Assembly (NCBI GenBank): GCA_024364805.1
Contig: CM044487.1
Coordinates: forward strand, 109,294,817-109,323,800
Reading direction: 5' to 3'
DNA from: Euprymna scolopes
Taxonomy: Eukaryota > Mollusca > Cephalopoda > Sepiida > Sepiolidae
Length of the DNA: 28,984 nt
Shown here: positions 1 through 8,137 of the stretch, one piece after another
How the letters are laid out: each line of letters opens with the position of its first letter
How positions within the stretch are numbered: position 1 is the stretch's first letter
Made by a program: the position numbers and the translations under genes
Notes under the pieces: model-generated
Database searches by the model: none
Told to the model about the DNA's origin: nothing
What the model saw: the letters and a program-made list of their open reading frames with translations, nothing else

Positions 1-4
1 GAGC

Positions 5-40
5 AGTCGGCGTATTCTAATGCCTCACCGACAGGGCCCA
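5..40 (-). repeat. End of a dispersed repeat, inverted relative to the copy at 15575
   Basis: The reverse complement of this stretch matches 15575-15610 at about 34 of 36 positions, including the core GGGCCCTGTCGG. The element enters from outside the window, so its full length is not visible here. The family is not recognised. I infer an interspersed repeat because two unlinked copies occur in opposite orientation. Confidence 0.6.
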
Positions 41-270
41 TTTTACTTGGAGTTACAGAGAACAAAATAGAAGGGTTTTAAAAATACATGTAACATACAT
101 AGCTTAAAACCTCCTTTCTTTCTCTTTCTCTCATGTTAATTTTTTAACACATCTGCTCTCTCCTTTGCAACTGTATCAATATAAAAGCAAGAGAAAAAAA
201 GAAATGTAGAAGAACGTTATCACTAACCGATTGTTTTACTTAGTTTCGGTGTTATTTTGCGAACATTTAC

Positions 271-537
271 TAGTAAGAATGAAAGAGAGTAATTTTTTCT
301 GACTGTCAATAGTTTACCTCTCTCCCCCCTCTCTCTCTCCTTACCTACCTAAAACTAAACGAAAATATCTGTGATCAAAGTTTATTTTCTAGAACTATTT
401 ATCTGTGCAGTATAATACTGCGATGCTGCTTTCCAGTTAACTACATCATGGTTGTTTTCGAGTCCAATGTAAGCAAATTCTTGTGGAGGCACATAGTAGT
501 AAGAATGAAAGAGTGTAATATTTTTCTGACTGTTTAT

Positions 538-585
<48 letters not shown>

Positions 586-722
586 ACCTACCTACCTACC
601 TACCTACCTAAAACTAAACGAAACATCTGTGAGCACAGTTTATTTTTCTAAAACCACCCATCTGCGGTACTGCTTTTCAGTTGACTACAATACGGCTCTT
701 TTCAAGTCCAAAGTAAACAAAT
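271..722 (+). repeat. 226-bp tandem duplication of a LINE 3' segment with CT and CTAC microsatellites
   Basis: Unit 1 begins at 271 and unit 2 at 497, each with TAGTAAGAATGAAAGAG. Both continue with a CT-rich tract, a CTAC tract, AACTAAACGAAA and a degenerate LINE C-terminal coding stretch. At 448 that stretch reads MVVFESNVSKFL, which matches the MVVFKSNVNKFL seen in the LINE copy near 7230. The CT run is short and interrupted in unit 1 (about 318-340) but expanded to pure (TC)n at 541-582 in unit 2, followed by (CTAC)n at 584-609. The tandem structure is read directly. The expansion after duplication is inferred. Confidence 0.75.
541..609 (+). repeat. (TC)n followed by (CTAC)n compound microsatellite
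   Basis: There are about 21 TC dinucleotides and then about six CTAC tetranucleotides. The SLSLSL-type open frame across it is only the translation of the dinucleotide run and is not a gene. Confidence 0.95.
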
Positions 723-872
723 CTTGTTGAGTCACCTTCTTAAATAATCAAATTCTAACCAATCACAATCATCATGGTGTTGTCTTGCCGTCCACTTAAC
801 ACTCATTTATCCTCGAGTGGACTTTGAGCTCTGATAAGCAGTGACACCATAGTAAAAAAAAAAAAAAAAAAG
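620..872 (+). mobile_element. LINE 3' end with poly-A tail
   Basis: This is a degenerate end of a non-LTR retrotransposon ORF2 plus its 3' UTR. The AGTCCAAAGTAAACAAATC region corresponds to the FKSNVNKF tail motif. The 3' UTR contains TTATCCTCGAGTGG, which is shared with the LINE tails at 7350 (plus) and 16180 (minus). The copy ends in an A-run at about 855-871, as expected for a target-primed LINE insertion. It is strongly 5'-truncated and has no coding capacity. The clade is not resolved; the tail resembles Jockey/CR1-type elements. Confidence 0.7.
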
Positions 873-1014
873 TTTCTACCATAATTTGGTCCCTGGTAAC
901 TCCAAGTAAATTGAGATTCATAAATATATTTTTTATCATGACCAGCTCAGGATCATACTGAATCAGAATATGTGAAGCCTGTAAGTGTAGCTTACGTTCT
1001 TAGCTGATTAGGTC

Positions 1015-1320
1015 GATGTTGATGCCTCTATTCAGTCTCAAAGACAAAGGATACCACCTGTAGGGGCAACTGCGCATGTAATTGTGAGGCAAGGGTTGCG
1101 CAATCCCCAACCACACCTCTCTTGAATCAGCATTGTTTGAGTCTAGTGGCAAGAAGAAGTCCAGGATGGCTGGAAACAATGCCGAGATAAGCGGAGAGCA
1201 CATACAGCATCTAAAAGTCCCAAATGGTCACCCATTTAGTACTGACCAAGTTCAACATTGCTTAACTTTGGTGATCCAGCGGGAACCGGTGTATCAGCGT
1301 AATTATGCCGTACAGCTGAC
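1015..1320 (+). repeat. Dispersed repeat family A, copy 1
   Basis: It matches 16456-16760 in the same orientation at roughly 80 percent by eye. Shared landmarks are TTCAGTCTC, GAGGCAAGGGTTG, AACAATGCCGAGATAAGC and the AAATGGTCAC/TTAGTACTGAC end. The minus strand of both copies is open for about 60 codons with a similar peptide (SALF, FLPLDS, ADSR, IAQPLPHNY). That may be chance or the remnant of an element ORF. The family is unclassified. Confidence 0.7.
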
Positions 1321-1529
1321 TAGATACACACAAATTTTCCTTACTATGACAGACTAACAGGGTTACCTCGTATTGCCCGGTGCCACTAAAAACAAACTAG
1401 AAGACGTTAAAAAGTGTAACATTTTATCTCTCTACCTCTCTCTCCGTCCTCTTTATCTCTCCCTCTCACCCCCGGTTTTCTCCCTCCGTATTTTCAACCG
1501 CCTCTTTTTCCTACATAAATTGTTTTTGT

Positions 1530-1725
1530 TCCTATTTATTTGCCTCCCCACAAGGGCAGAGTAAGACACAAAGCCGGTTTTTAATGTGGGGGAAAATCCA
1601 GCTCCCCCAAAAGGGGCAATCTGGATAGTGTCAGTCATGAAGGATTTTTCCTCCACTGACTGAGGACAGAAAAGGTGAAGTGCAGCACCAGGACATATAC
1701 TACACTGTGATCTTGATGTAATTGT
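1530..1725 (+). repeat. Dispersed repeat family B, copy 1
   Basis: Shared landmarks with the 23-kb copies are GCCTCCCCAC, the ACAGAGT/GCAGAGTAAGACAC stretch, GTCAGTCATGAAGGATTT/CTCAGTCGTGAAGGATTT, CCACTGAC and the AAGTG(C/T)AGCA...ATACTACA tail. The copies diverge by base changes and indels. A CT-rich tract (about 1427-1515) lies directly upstream. I do not recognise the family and see no coding signal. Confidence 0.65.
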
Positions 1726-1729
1726 TGCT

Positions 1730-2177
1730 TTTGTTATGAAAATAGTTTTAAGTAACAATAATTTCGATTTTCTTTTTTGTACAAATTATTAGGAATTAAG
1801 TTTTAATGTTACGAAATAAATAAATTAAAAACTTCTTTCTCATGTTTAAAAATGCCAGAATAAAAGTTAAACCTTAAATATGCTTGAAATGTGATCTATA
1901 AAGAATGAATATTGAAAAATTGTCTGTTATTAAAATTTATACCCGGTCTTATTGGGTGACAGTAAGAGGATATTTAAGTATGAAGGGGTAATCTCCTCCG
2001 GCTTGCTTTATTTATTTATGACTCATCAAAAATAAAATATTCATCTGGATTAAATATAAAAATCCATGAAATCTATTAAAATTTTACTCTTTGGTTTTAA
2101 AGACACGGAATATCTAATATATTTGACTTACAAAACAAATAAACATGCTATGTTGTTTGTAGGGTTTATTTTTATAT
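1730..2177. other. AT-rich stretch without a recognised feature
   Basis: There is no open frame with protein-like composition, no terminal repeats and no similarity to other parts of the window. The region is mostly T/A homopolymer-rich. Confidence 0.5.
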
Positions 2178-2536
2178 AGAAATCGCTCGAGACAAAGCAT
2201 GAAGCCACTTGATGTAAAGAGCTAACAAGAACGAAAGATGAGTATTGCAAAGGCAGGAGATGCCTATTGATCTTAGTTTTGTAAAGACCAAGGTTGTAGG
2301 TAGAAGGAAAACAGTGAGCAGGAAGAGAGTTCCACAACCTTGCAGTTCTTGGAAAGAAGCTACTGGAATAGGAAGCTGCATTATAATGAGGTATTAAAAC
2401 AGTGAATTGATGGAGACCTATAGACTGACTAGTCAACAGAGCTGGAACAAAGGAAGCAGGGAACGGATCAAACAATTCTGAAGAACACATGCCATAATAG
2501 TATTTGTAGAAAATACTGAGACTAGCAACATCACGT

Positions 2537-2578
<42 letters not shown>

Positions 2579-2802
2579 AGTGAAGAAAAAGTGTGGGCCA
2601 ATTCAATCATAGATACGTTTCTACAATTTATCAAACACCTTCAAATGGGACTACTAGCCCAAATATGACAACAGAAATCCATACATGGTTTGATAGTAGA
2701 TTTGTAGAGATAGTGAATAGTCTTGGGTGTGAGAAAGTGTTTAGAGCGATAGAGAGAACCGATTTTATGAAAAGCAGAAAGAGCAATGGATCTAATACAT
2801 GA
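2178..2802 (-). mobile_element. LINE C-terminal region (unit B of a tandem pair)
   Basis: Minus-strand translation gives the end of a non-LTR retrotransposon ORF2. In reading order it has GSLYRSKHFLTPKT, LYKSTIKPCMDFCCHIWA (distal to the RT fingers/palm), HRRDVASLSIFYKYYYG, CSSELFDP, then SFFPRTARLWNSLPAHCFPS and KTKINRHLLP. The TARLWNSLP...FKxxxNRHL tail is a known hallmark of Jockey/CR1-like LINE C-termini. A (GA)n run at 2540-2573 sits between thumb and tail blocks, the same place as the expanded GA run in unit A. No RT catalytic FADD box is in the window. The unit is truncated and contains stops and frame changes. Confidence 0.8.
2541..2573 (+). repeat. (GA)n microsatellite inside the LINE
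   Basis: A pure GA run occupies the same position in the LINE as the longer run at 3238-3280, so it was probably present before the duplication. Confidence 0.9.
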
Positions 2803-2964
2803 AGGAAAACAGTGAGCAGGAAAAGAGTTCCACAAGATTGCAGTGCTTGGAAAGAAGCTACTGGAATATGAAGCTGTATTATAATGAGGTATTAAAACAA
2901 TGAATTGATGGAGACGACTAGACCAACGAGTCAAACGAGCTGGAACAAAGGAAGCAGGTAATAA

Positions 2965-3140
2965 TTAGGGCTATGACAACAGCATATTCTTTTAATTGTT
3001 TTGACACTCGAGTATATATCCGACGCAGTTAATCAACCGAGAACCACATCACTGTATATAAAAGCATATAAGATATCCATGGATACACACTAGAGAATCA
3101 AAACAATGAAAAGAATATGCTGTTGTCCTAGCCCGAGTAG
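2965..3140. mobile_element. 176-bp MITE with 36-bp terminal inverted repeats, nested in a LINE
   Basis: The left TIR (2968-3003) begins GGGCTATGACAACAGC. The right TIR (3098-3133), read on the minus strand, begins GGGCTAGGACAACAGC. They agree at about 34 of 36 positions. The paralogous LINE copy at 14941 supplies the empty site GGTAATAAATCAGAC, and the filled site reads GGTAATAA...TAAATCAGAC. That implies a 3-bp TAA target duplication (2962-2964 and 3141-3143). A TAA/TTA duplication is characteristic of PIF/Harbinger. The internal 100 bp has no coding capacity. The left and right ends are offset by about 3 bp relative to the duplication, so superfamily assignment is tentative. Confidence 0.75.
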
Positions 3141-3219
3141 TAAATCAGACAATTCAGAAGAACACATGCCATAAGATTATTTATAAAAAAAAAGACTGAG
3201 ACTAGCAACATCACGTCTG

Positions 3220-3226
3220 AGAGAGT

Positions 3227-3285
<59 letters not shown>

Positions 3286-3287
3286 CA
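3220..3287 (+). repeat. (GA)n microsatellite with a G-run end
   Basis: An almost pure GA run of about 60 bp is followed by GGGGGGG. It lies in the minus-strand LINE between the thumb block and the VASLS block. Confidence 0.9.
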
Positions 3288-3599
3288 TAGAAGAAAGGGT
3301 GAAGCCAATCAAATTACAGATACGTTTCTGCTCTTTTTCAAGAACTCTCAAATAGGACAGAGATTCATCAGCCCAAATATAACAACAGAAATCCATACAT
3401 GGTTTGATAGTAGATTTTTAGAGATAGAGAATTGTCTCAGGTGTGAGAAAGTGTTTAGAGCGATAGAGAGAACCGATTTTACAAGATGCAGAAAAAGCAG
3501 TGGATCTAATATATGAACTCCAAGAAAGATTTGATGAAAAAGAAAGACCAAAAAGTTAAAAATCTGTTTATCACAAAATTGTGAGGGTTTAGTTTTATT

Positions 3600-3790
3600 T
3601 TGTTTTGCTGTATGGCATATCAATCCTTTTCAGGTTATTTAATGGCAAATCCAGTCATTTTTTTGGGGGGGGGGATGATGCCTCAAGGTTCTTATATATT
3701 CAAGTATTTATTCATGATTGGTCTGGCTGCCCTGCTCTTGGACTATTTAATGCCAACTCCAGTGATTTTGGAAATTTCATCTCTTCAAGA
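3600..3790 (+). repeat. Unclassified dispersed repeat with an internal duplicated motif
   Basis: TATTTAATGCCAACTCCAGT at 3744 repeats TATTTAATGGCAAATCCAGT at 3636. The first half (TGTATGGCATATCAATCCTT and following) matches the minus strand of 15847-15925. A G-run interrupts it at 3664-3674. No coding signal is supported. Confidence 0.55.
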
Positions 3791-4262
3791 ATTATCATCA
3801 GCAGCAGTCAGCAAAGAATTTAGACAATACGAGACAAAACAAAGATCGATCAAAATAACACACACACTAAAGATTGCGAGAAACAATGAATATTGGATGA
3901 AAACTAACATGCTTAGTCATCTGATGAAATAATTAATTGGAATGAAGAATCACAAGAATCAGGTGTTTTTCCCAAAGTAGAAATTGCTAACAACATTTAA
4001 AGAAAGTTATCATGATGGCTAATTCTTAAGGCAATTCAGTGTCAAATTAATTTTTCATTTTAGATAATAATCCATTTTTTTTTAAGATTATGATCACTGG
4101 CAATCAAGTATTATTATAATCGAAAGTTTCATTTGATTTGCTCAAAGAAAAGAATGAAGATATGCAAGCTTGCAATTTTTTTGCAACATGTGACAGGAAA
4201 ATGCAAAAGTGAAGCAAGACTATTTTTATGTCTGTTTTGTCAACTTTCTTATTTTGTCCAAG
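3791..4262. other. AT-rich stretch without a recognised feature
   Basis: I see no repeats shared with the rest of the window and no convincing reading frame. The last 40 bases form a pyrimidine-rich tract that could serve as the acceptor of the candidate exon that follows. Confidence 0.45.
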
Positions 4263-4415
4263 CTGGGGATGGGGCATCCTACTGGATGCCAGGCATTCAC
4301 CTGCTATCTCAAATACTCCAACCGAGAGGTCTTTATTTTTCAAGATTCCAACTGTCCTTTCAAATGCAATTGTTTGAATCTCTCTTGCACTTGGTTCACC
4401 GGGTTTATTTTCCAG
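4263..4415 (+). CDS. Candidate 51-codon cysteine-rich internal exon, unrecognised
   Basis: A pyrimidine-rich tract (4229-4260) ending in AG precedes the segment, and CAG|GTATGT, close to the ideal splice donor, follows at 4413-4421. The enclosed 153 bp is an exact multiple of three and open in one frame. It encodes GCQAFTCYLKYSNREVFIFQ, then DSNCPFKCNCLNLSCTW, with six cysteines in 51 residues (including a CxxxCxC cluster and a later C). I do not recognise the domain. Another plus frame is open over the same bases, and no neighbouring exon is identified. This is therefore a splice-signal and composition argument only. It could be an exon of a secreted or receptor protein, or chance. Confidence 0.25.
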
Positions 4416-4754
4416 GTATGTATCTTTCTATGAATAGCCACTCAAGAAACTTATTTCTTATTTGAATTGGGGATATTTTAAACTAGTAACTTCAGTCATG
4501 CAACTTCCATTTTTATTTCATGATTGTTTTGAAGAATTTTGAGGTCTGACCTTTTGTACTTATTAAAGAGTCCAAGAAAGTCTTAATATTATGAACTCAT
4601 CTTGGGATAGATGCTCCAACTAGTGGAATTTAAACATTTATATAATAATAGCATTATGTCACCCTTGAGCAATGTGTACCACCTGTAAGTCTTCATTTGA
4701 TATTCCGAGGGTGGATGGTGCTATTCAGCTTTGATGAAGGCAATCATTCTAGAC

Positions 4755-5189
4755 CAGGGTTTCCCAATCTTTTTCGACAAATGCTCCCCTAGAACACTCG
4801 GATATCTACTACCGCCTCCTCCCTCCATGCATCCTTACATAACAATGTGAGTAGTAGTGGTAGTACATAATCAAAGTGAAAATAAATAATTGAATAATCA
4901 TACAGTTTATTCAACATTACAGGATGTGATTCTTGAATTAATTTTTCCAATTAAAATAAGGGTGATGCAATCAATTCCCACATGAATTGTGAATCCCAAA
5001 GAAAATAGGTTGAGAAAACACCTAGTAATGTTACTTGAAGCTCTCAGTCTTTCACCTGCACCCCCCCCAAAGGATCTCAGGAACCACCTATATGATAACT
5101 TGTTCATGGCCCACCTGAAGTCTCATAACCCCTGCCCCCGCCTCCCCCCCCATCCTGGTGGGCGGTACATACCCCATCGGGAAACCCTT
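4755..5189. mobile_element. Non-autonomous hAT-type element, 435 bp, with 8-bp target duplication
   Basis: The left end is CAGGGTTTCCCAATC; the right end, read on the minus strand, is AAGGGTTTCCCGATG. Flanks are TTCTAGAC (4747-4754) and TTCTAGAT (5190-5197), 7 of 8 identical. CAGNGNTTCCCAA-type termini with 8-bp duplications are typical of hAT (Charlie-like) elements. The interior is A/T-rich with C-runs, and nothing resembles a hAT transposase. The single mismatch in the duplication suggests an old but not ancient insertion. Confidence 0.8.
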
Positions 5190-5371
5190 TTCTAGATGAA
5201 GAAAACAAAAACGAGAAAGCGTCTGTTAGTCTTGTAAAGCAATTTTCTAGTGATGGTGTCACAAACAAAAACACCCGTTTCCAATTTGACATGAGCCAGC
5301 ACGGAAGTAGTAAGGTTTACAAAACTGTCATCTACGCAATCTGTGCACAATCTGATCTGGAGAGAGCTTGA
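5190..5371 (+). CDS. Open frame abutting the hAT element; possible interrupted host exon
   Basis: The frame reads DEENKNEKASVSLVKQFSSD, then GVTNKNTRFQFDMSQHGS, SKVYKTVIYAICAQSDLERA and a TGA at 5369. If the hAT element and one duplication are removed, the same frame continues upstream to an ATG at 4734 (MKAIILDEENK). The uninterrupted ORF would then be about 67 codons. Residue composition is more protein-like than the surrounding AT-rich ORFs. I do not recognise the family, and there are no clear splice sites. It could be an old exon, a transposon-derived frame, or chance. Confidence 0.2.
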
Positions 5372-5501
5372 ATGCCTACTGAACACTATCCTTGTGTGTT
5401 TTGATCTCTCTGTACAGGAGTTTGTCAGGACAACATGACATGAGGATACGTTTCCTTACAAGTAAACCCTGACTAAATATTCAGAATCACATATATTAGA
5501 T

Positions 5502-5503
<2 letters not shown>

Positions 5504-5543
<40 letters not shown>
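5504..5543 (+). repeat. 40-bp poly-A tract
   Basis: An uninterrupted A-run. It could be the tail of a plus-strand retroposed copy, but the sequence immediately upstream is not recognised. Confidence 0.95.
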
Positions 5544-5546
<3 letters not shown>

Positions 5547-5628
5547 TCTCTGTAAAACTATGCTACACTGGCTTATTCGAGGATTAGTGCAACTTTTCTT
5601 AGTGATGTTGCTTATAGTAACAACACTA

Positions 5629-6127
5629 AGCTGGACACTCCACCAGACTAGATGAATTCTTGTCATGGAATCCAGTAAAACTAAGAGATCAAATGAAATA
5701 CATACTATAACCTAGTTAATTGGTAAATAAATGAGAGGAAAATTAGTCTTACTAACTTCTTTAGTAGTGAAACAGATTGCTGAAACAATCTTTCACTTGG
5801 TGATACAAGCACCAAAATTGAAATTTGTCAGGTTTGCTTCTGCAGCCATCTTGAAAACTGGCAGCCATCTTGAATTTTCTGATGACTAACGTTCTTTATG
5901 TATGTTCTGAACGTCATTTGTGCCAATTTTGGTGCTTGCATCACTAACTGAAAGATTCTTATGGAATATTGAGATGGCCTGCCTCACGATAATAACTCGA
6001 CGTTTGAGAGATGATAGAGAACTGTAATGGAATTCAAATAGCTATGCACCTCATATAGAGATCAAATGTTAGCCTCAGTTAGGGATGTCCTCGATTTTTG
6101 GGAACTTTGACTGAAGTAAAATAAAAT
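5629..6127 (+). repeat. Dispersed repeat R, copy 1, split by a MITE at 5787
   Basis: The 5' half (CCAGACTAGATGAATT, TGGAATCCA, AACTTCTTTA) and 3' half (GGGAACTTTGACTGAAGTAA) match 6690-6834 and 7404-7555 respectively, in the same order. In this copy the two halves are separated by the MITE at 5787-5957. In copy 2 they are separated by a LINE tail. The family is unclassified and has no coding frame. Confidence 0.65.
5787..5957. mobile_element. 171-bp MITE with 34-bp terminal inverted repeats
   Basis: Left TIR 5787-5820 (AATCTTTCACTTGGTGATAC...) and right TIR 5924-5957, read on the minus strand (AATCTTTCAGTTAGTGATGC...), agree at 31 of 34 positions. The interior contains GCAGCCATCTTGA twice (about 5842 and 5863). 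I cannot define a target duplication, so the superfamily is open. Confidence 0.75.
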
Positions 6128-6227
6128 AACATAATATATATAGTAAGTTTTGGAAATAAATATATATATAGCAATTAAGCTACACAGAAAGGCTACAAAT
6201 AAGATCACTAACCCATACTGGCTTTTA

Positions 6228-6660
6228 TTAGAAACAAGCCTATGTGCCCGGCGTTGCCCGGGTGTTTTCAGGTGTGTGCTGAGTAAAAAATATTTGTTAA
6301 AAAGTGGTAATAGGCAGGCGGGCTCGAACCTGTATCACAAATGAGGGAAAGAATTTGAAAAGAAAAAAAATAAATAAATAACGTCTTCGCTGTTGCGGGA
6401 GTGGCAAAGGTTTAAATTAAGGCTAGTTAATCGAAAAGAGGGGATGACTTTCGAAAATATCGACCCCCTCCTTGTAGAAAAGTGCCCAGTTGAGGATGAA
6501 GGAATTAATGTTTTTAACCAATTTTTCAAGATATGTCGTCCGAAGAATCAAGCTTCCAAACGATAGCAATCTCGTGAAAAACCGTCGCTTCTGTCGAAAG
6601 TTTTAGGCAGACATACCTATATACATGCATACATTCATTTAAACAGATAGGTGATATTTA
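6228..6660 (-). repeat. Tr-family repeat (tRNA-like internal segment), degenerate copy
   Basis: The copy begins with a short hairpin CCCGGCGTTGCCCGGG at 6247-6262, the end also seen in weaker form at 19900 and 22220. It ends with GGCAGACATACCTATATACA near 6606. On the minus strand GGTTCGAGCCC at about 6311-6321 resembles a tRNA B box (T-arm). Members of this family elsewhere in the window have a tRNA-like block in the middle. The copy is degenerate and non-coding. Similar hairpin-ended repeats are common in invertebrates, but I cannot name this one. Confidence 0.5.
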
Positions 6661-6689
6661 TATTATAGATGGTTAACCCATATATCAGG

Positions 6690-7555
6690 TAACAGCACGT
6701 AGCTGGATACTATACCAGACTAGATGAATTATTGTCCTGGAATCCATTAAGATCAAGAGACCACAAGAATGATATTCTATAACATATGTGAATGGTCAAT
6801 TGGGGAGAGTAAAATTATATTTTCAACTTCTTTACTAACTCATTTACTGCCATCTTATCTTACTGCCACATCTGAGCAAGAGCTGCTCGGCACACTCTAT
6901 GCAACTTTGATAGAGTTCAAAATCAGCTTCAAAACCGAGTAGGTGATGCCCTTTTCTCTTCCCTGCAACCTCTTTCCCACAGAAGAGACATTACGAACCT
7001 GTCTATCATTATTTTAATGGCAAGTGCTCCACTGAACCCTAATCTATGGTTCCCCGTTTATAAAACTTTCACAAAAAAAACACTCGACTAGCTACAACCA
7101 CTATATACGATGTCCTCCACTCTCTATCTGTGCCTTAATCTAAATGCAGATTCCATAAACAAAGCTTTTTTCCTATAACTGCCCGCCTGTGGAACACTAT
7201 TTCAGTGGCGTGCTTCCCGGTTGAATACAACATGGTAGTCTTCAAATCCAATGTAAACAAGTTCTTGTCAAGCCGTCCCCATAAATAATAAAATTCTACT
7301 CAATTTACACCATTAACGATTACAACCCTACTACCTTACATTCATTAACCCTTATCCTCGAGTGGTCTTTGTGCCTTGTGACTCTGAAGTAAAAAAAAAA
7401 AAAGAAATGAAAGACAAACTTAGTGAGAGGTAAATGGAAACTTTAATAGAATATTCGGATATCTATGTGTTTCATAAAAATATCAAGTGTTAACTCCTGG
7501 AAATGGGACCCCTTGATTTCTGAGAACTTTAACTGAAGTAAAACGAAACACCCAG
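6690..7555 (+). repeat. Dispersed repeat R, copy 2, split by a LINE tail
   Basis: 6698-6834 and 7404-7555 correspond to the two halves of repeat R at 5629-6127. Landmarks are ACCAGACTAGATGAATTATT, AACTTCTTTACTAA, then AGTGAGAGGTAAATGG and GAACTTTAACTGAAGTAA. Position 6835-7403 is the inserted LINE. Confidence 0.6.
6835..7403 (+). mobile_element. 5'-truncated LINE (C-terminus of ORF2, 3' UTR, poly-A)
   Basis: Plus-strand reading gives RVGDALFSSLQPLSHRRDI, TNLSIIYFNGKCS (with frame breaks), then TARLWNTISVACFPVEYN and MVVFKSNVNKFLSSRPHK before a stop. The HRRD...LS and ARLWN motifs match the minus-strand LINEs in this window, but the tail differs (VVFKSNVNKFL versus LYKTKINRHLL). It is therefore a second family of the same clade. 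The 3' UTR TTATCCTCGAGTGGTC is shared with 620-872 and the minus copy at 16126. It ends in an A-run at 7391-7403, with several frame breaks. Confidence 0.8.
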
Positions 7556-8137
7556 CCAGATAGGAGATAGTGAAACATATAACTATTGTGTTATGAATGA
7601 GGTTCTCACCAAACTGAACATGAACAGGTTTTCCTCTTGGTGCAAGAAAGTTTTCCTCAAAATAGAATCTTCTTAGAATTTATAGGAAATTCGAAGAAAG
7701 ATCCATTCAAATTCTAAATACAAAGTGTGACCCAAAGGTCAATTCTTCGTTACCAAGTCTTTTCCTCACTTGCTTATCTGCCCTTCTCTTCTACCCCGCC
7801 CCTTTTAACAAATGTATATTCTTTGATTTTAACCACATGATCTCTTTCCAAGGGGTACAATAATTTTGATATGTAGCATCAAAGAGTATGTACGAATTTT
7901 TAAACTCCTGGCGAGAAAAATCCAGACTGTCTATGTTTAACAGCAGACGTTTTCTTTTCTTTTTTGTCATTTCAGGTGTTGGGAGCTGTTTATATCCAAC
8001 CACTCCCTTAGAGAGAAAAAAAAAAAAATGGATACTAAAAACTGATGATCTTCATCTTTTGTTCTGGTCTGGTTAGCCCCTTTTCATTACTTGTCTTAGT
8101 TTATCTTTCCCAAATTTATTTTCCTGATACTATATAC
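7556..8137. other. Stretch without a recognised feature
   Basis: There is no shared repeat, no terminal inverted repeat and no credible ORF. It ends at the TA dinucleotide flanking the mariner at 8138. Confidence 0.45.

Larger units (their letters stand above)
2803..3590 (-). mobile_element. LINE C-terminal region (unit A), split by a small TIR element
   Basis: The minus-strand order is SSYIRSTA, KIGSLYRSKHFLTPET, STIKPCMDFCCYIWADES, EKEQKRICNLIGFTLSS, a GA run, then after the 2965-3140 insertion LHQFIVLIPHYNTASYSS, FFPSTAILWNSFPAHCFPS. It ends abruptly at about 2802, where it is fused to the thumb segment of unit B (CIRSIALSAFHK). This is the same block repeated head to tail. Neither unit has a start or an RT core, so this is a dead fragment. 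The duplication is read directly; the mechanism (unequal exchange between GA runs or tandem insertion) is inferred. Confidence 0.8.

Noticed and set aside
448-651. 67-codon plus-strand ORF with (SL)n
   Set aside because: It is a LINE tail fragment read through a TC microsatellite; not a gene.
4104-4343. 79-codon minus-strand ORF opposite the exon candidate
   Set aside because: No motif; it overlaps a better-supported plus-strand interpretation.
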